From assembly GCA_949451265.1 (NCBI GenBank), contig CASTQR010000006.1, forward strand, positions 1 to 23,327: a stretch of DNA of 23,327 bases, in the 5' to 3' direction. Origin of the DNA: an uncultured Eubacteriales bacterium (lineage in GTDB: Bacteria > Bacillota_A > Clostridia > Oscillospirales > Oscillospiraceae). Within the stretch, counting starts at the first letter, position 1; every line of letters starts with the position of its first letter. The notes under the pieces were generated by a model that was given only the letters and a program-made list of their open reading frames with translations, made no database searches and had not been told where the DNA came from. The translations under genes and the position numbers were made by a program. Shown here piece after piece: positions 22,338 through 23,327 of this stretch.

Positions 22338-23327
22338 TCACAATTCCTCGATCAGCTTCATCAGCCCCGGCACCAGCTTGTCCTCCGGCACTTTCGCCAC
22401 AATCTCCCCGCGGCGGAACAGCACGCCCTCTCCCCTGCCGCCCGCGATGCCCACGTCGGCGTGGCGGGCCTCGCCGGGGCCGTTGACGATACACCCCATC
22501 ACCGCCACGGTGATGGGCTTGTCCACACCCTTCAAAAGCTCCTCCACCCGCTTCGCCATGGGGATCAGGTCGATCTGGGTCCGCCCGCAGGTGGGGCAGG
22601 AGATGAGCTCCGGCCCCTCCCGGCGCAGGCCGATGGCCTTCAAAATCCGCCGGGCGGCGTAGACCTCCTCCACCGGGTCGGCGGTGAGGGACACCCGCAG
22701 GGTGTCCCCGATTCCCAACGCCAGCAGCCCGCCGATGCCCGCCGCCGCTTTCAGCTCCCCCATCTCCCGGGTGCCCGCCTCGGTGACGCCCAGGTGCAGG
22801 GGGTAGCCGTACCGCTCCGCCATCAGCTGATACGCCCGCATGGTCACCGGCACGGAGGACGCCTTCAGCGACACGCAGATATCCTCAAACCCGTACAGCT
22901 CCAGCAGCCGGATATGGCCCAAGGCGCTTTCCACCATGGCCTCCGGGGTGGGGCCGCCGTACCTGTCCAGCAGCTCCTTTTCCAGCGAGCCGCCGTTCAC
23001 CCCCACCCGGATGGGGATCCTCCGCTCCTTGCAGGCTTTCGCCACCGCCTCCACCCGCCGGGGCGCGCCGATGTTGCCGGGGTTGATGCGGATCTTGTCG
23101 ATCCCCTGCTCCGCCGCCGCCAGGGCCAGCCGGTAGTCAAAGTGGATGTCCGCCACCAGGGGCAGCGGGCTGCCCGCCTTCAGGGCCCCGATGGACCTGG
23201 CCGCCTCCATGTCGGGCACCGCCACCCGGACGATATCGCACCCCGCCGCCGCCAGCGCCCGGATCTGGGCCAGGGTGGCGTCCACGTCATGGGTGGGGGT
23301 GTTGGTCATGGACTGGATGGAAACGGG
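22338..23327 (-). CDS. ispG: 4-hydroxy-3-methylbut-2-enyl diphosphate synthase, N-terminus outside window
   Basis: IspG (GcpE) reductively converts MEcPP to HMBPP in the non-mevalonate isoprenoid pathway, using a 4Fe-4S cluster. The 329 visible residues begin [15 protein letters not shown], which is near the start of the family, so only about 15-25 residues should be missing. The TIM barrel shows [10 protein letters not shown] and INPGNIG. The Fe-S domain shows CPTCGRT (visible Cys 244 and 247) and [10 protein letters not shown] (Cys 279 and the nearby Glu). Downstream are the GNAT gene (10 nt) and polC. In many Clostridia dxr, an RseP-type protease gene, ispG and polC are neighbours, so dxr and rseP are expected just outside the window. 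Confidence 0.97.
   Translation of the reverse strand, partial: PVSIQSMTNTPTHDVDATLAQIRALAAAGCDIVRVAVPDMEAARSIGALKAGSPLPLVADIHFDYRLALAAAEQGIDKIRINPGNIGAPRRVEAVAKACKERRIPIRVGVNGGSLEKELLDRYGGPTPEAMVESALGHIRLLELYGFEDICVSLKASSVPVTMRAYQLMAERYGYPLHLGVTEAGTREMGELKAAAGIGGLLALGIGDTLRVSLTADPVEEVYAARRILKAIGLRREGPELISCPTCGRTQIDLIPMAKRVEELLKGVDKPITVAVMGCIVNGPGEARHADVGIAGGRGEGVLFRRGEIVAKVPEDKLVPGLMKLIEEL

Overview
This window looks like a GC-rich Firmicute of the class Clostridia, most like the gut Oscillospiraceae group that includes Flavonifractor, Pseudoflavonifractor and Lawsonibacter. The pointers are a Gram-positive PolC-type replicative polymerase, a T-box riboswitch, strong GGAGG ribosome binding sites, a SpoIID-type protein, a HisZ-dependent short HisG, and TTGACA/TATAAT-like promoters with 17-bp spacers. 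The genus is an inference from overall flavour, not from a database match. No tRNA, rRNA, insertion sequence, CRISPR array or prophage gene was recognised.

Layout. Positions 1-1625 (minus) hold the first 541 residues of a secreted SpoIID/LytB-domain protein, cut by the window edge. A divergent promoter pair at 1665-1779 separates it from a lysine/diaminopimelate operon on the plus strand: asd, a 56-residue unknown ORF, dapA and dapB, ending at a strong hairpin (4770-4804). Convergent to it, a minus-strand unit begins at a promoter near 8109-8137. It is read through a T-box riboswitch with a tyrosine (UAC) specifier into a transglutaminase-fold lipoprotein gene and then tyrS. A small plus-strand transcription unit at 8243-8447 has its own promoter, a 28-codon ORF and a terminator.

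From 17067 down to 8461 (minus) lies one long histidine operon: hisZ-hisG-hisD-[Zn-PLC-like]-hisB-hisH-hisA-[P-loop kinase]-hisF-[55-residue ORF]-hisI-hisE-[BI-1 family membrane protein]. It has a near-consensus promoter at the start and a terminator at the end. It encodes the path from PRPP and ATP to imidazole-acetol phosphate, plus the last enzyme, HisD. The aminotransferase (hisC) and the histidinol phosphatase must be encoded elsewhere. Four non-histidine genes ride in this operon. One, at 13254-13901, is conspicuously AT-richer than its neighbours and looks acquired.

From 23327 down to 17085 (minus) lies ispG (5' end outside the window), a GNAT acetyltransferase with an internal 33-bp tandem duplication, polC and a second GNAT gene. 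This is a version of the clostridial ispG-polC neighbourhood. No terminator is visible between this unit and the his promoter.

Most of the window is core metabolism. The parts most worth a second look are the tyrosine T-box that reaches tyrS only through a lipoprotein gene, the free-standing 28-codon transcript, and the passenger genes and small ORFs of the his operon. I did not find a clear new defence, mobile or biosynthetic system.
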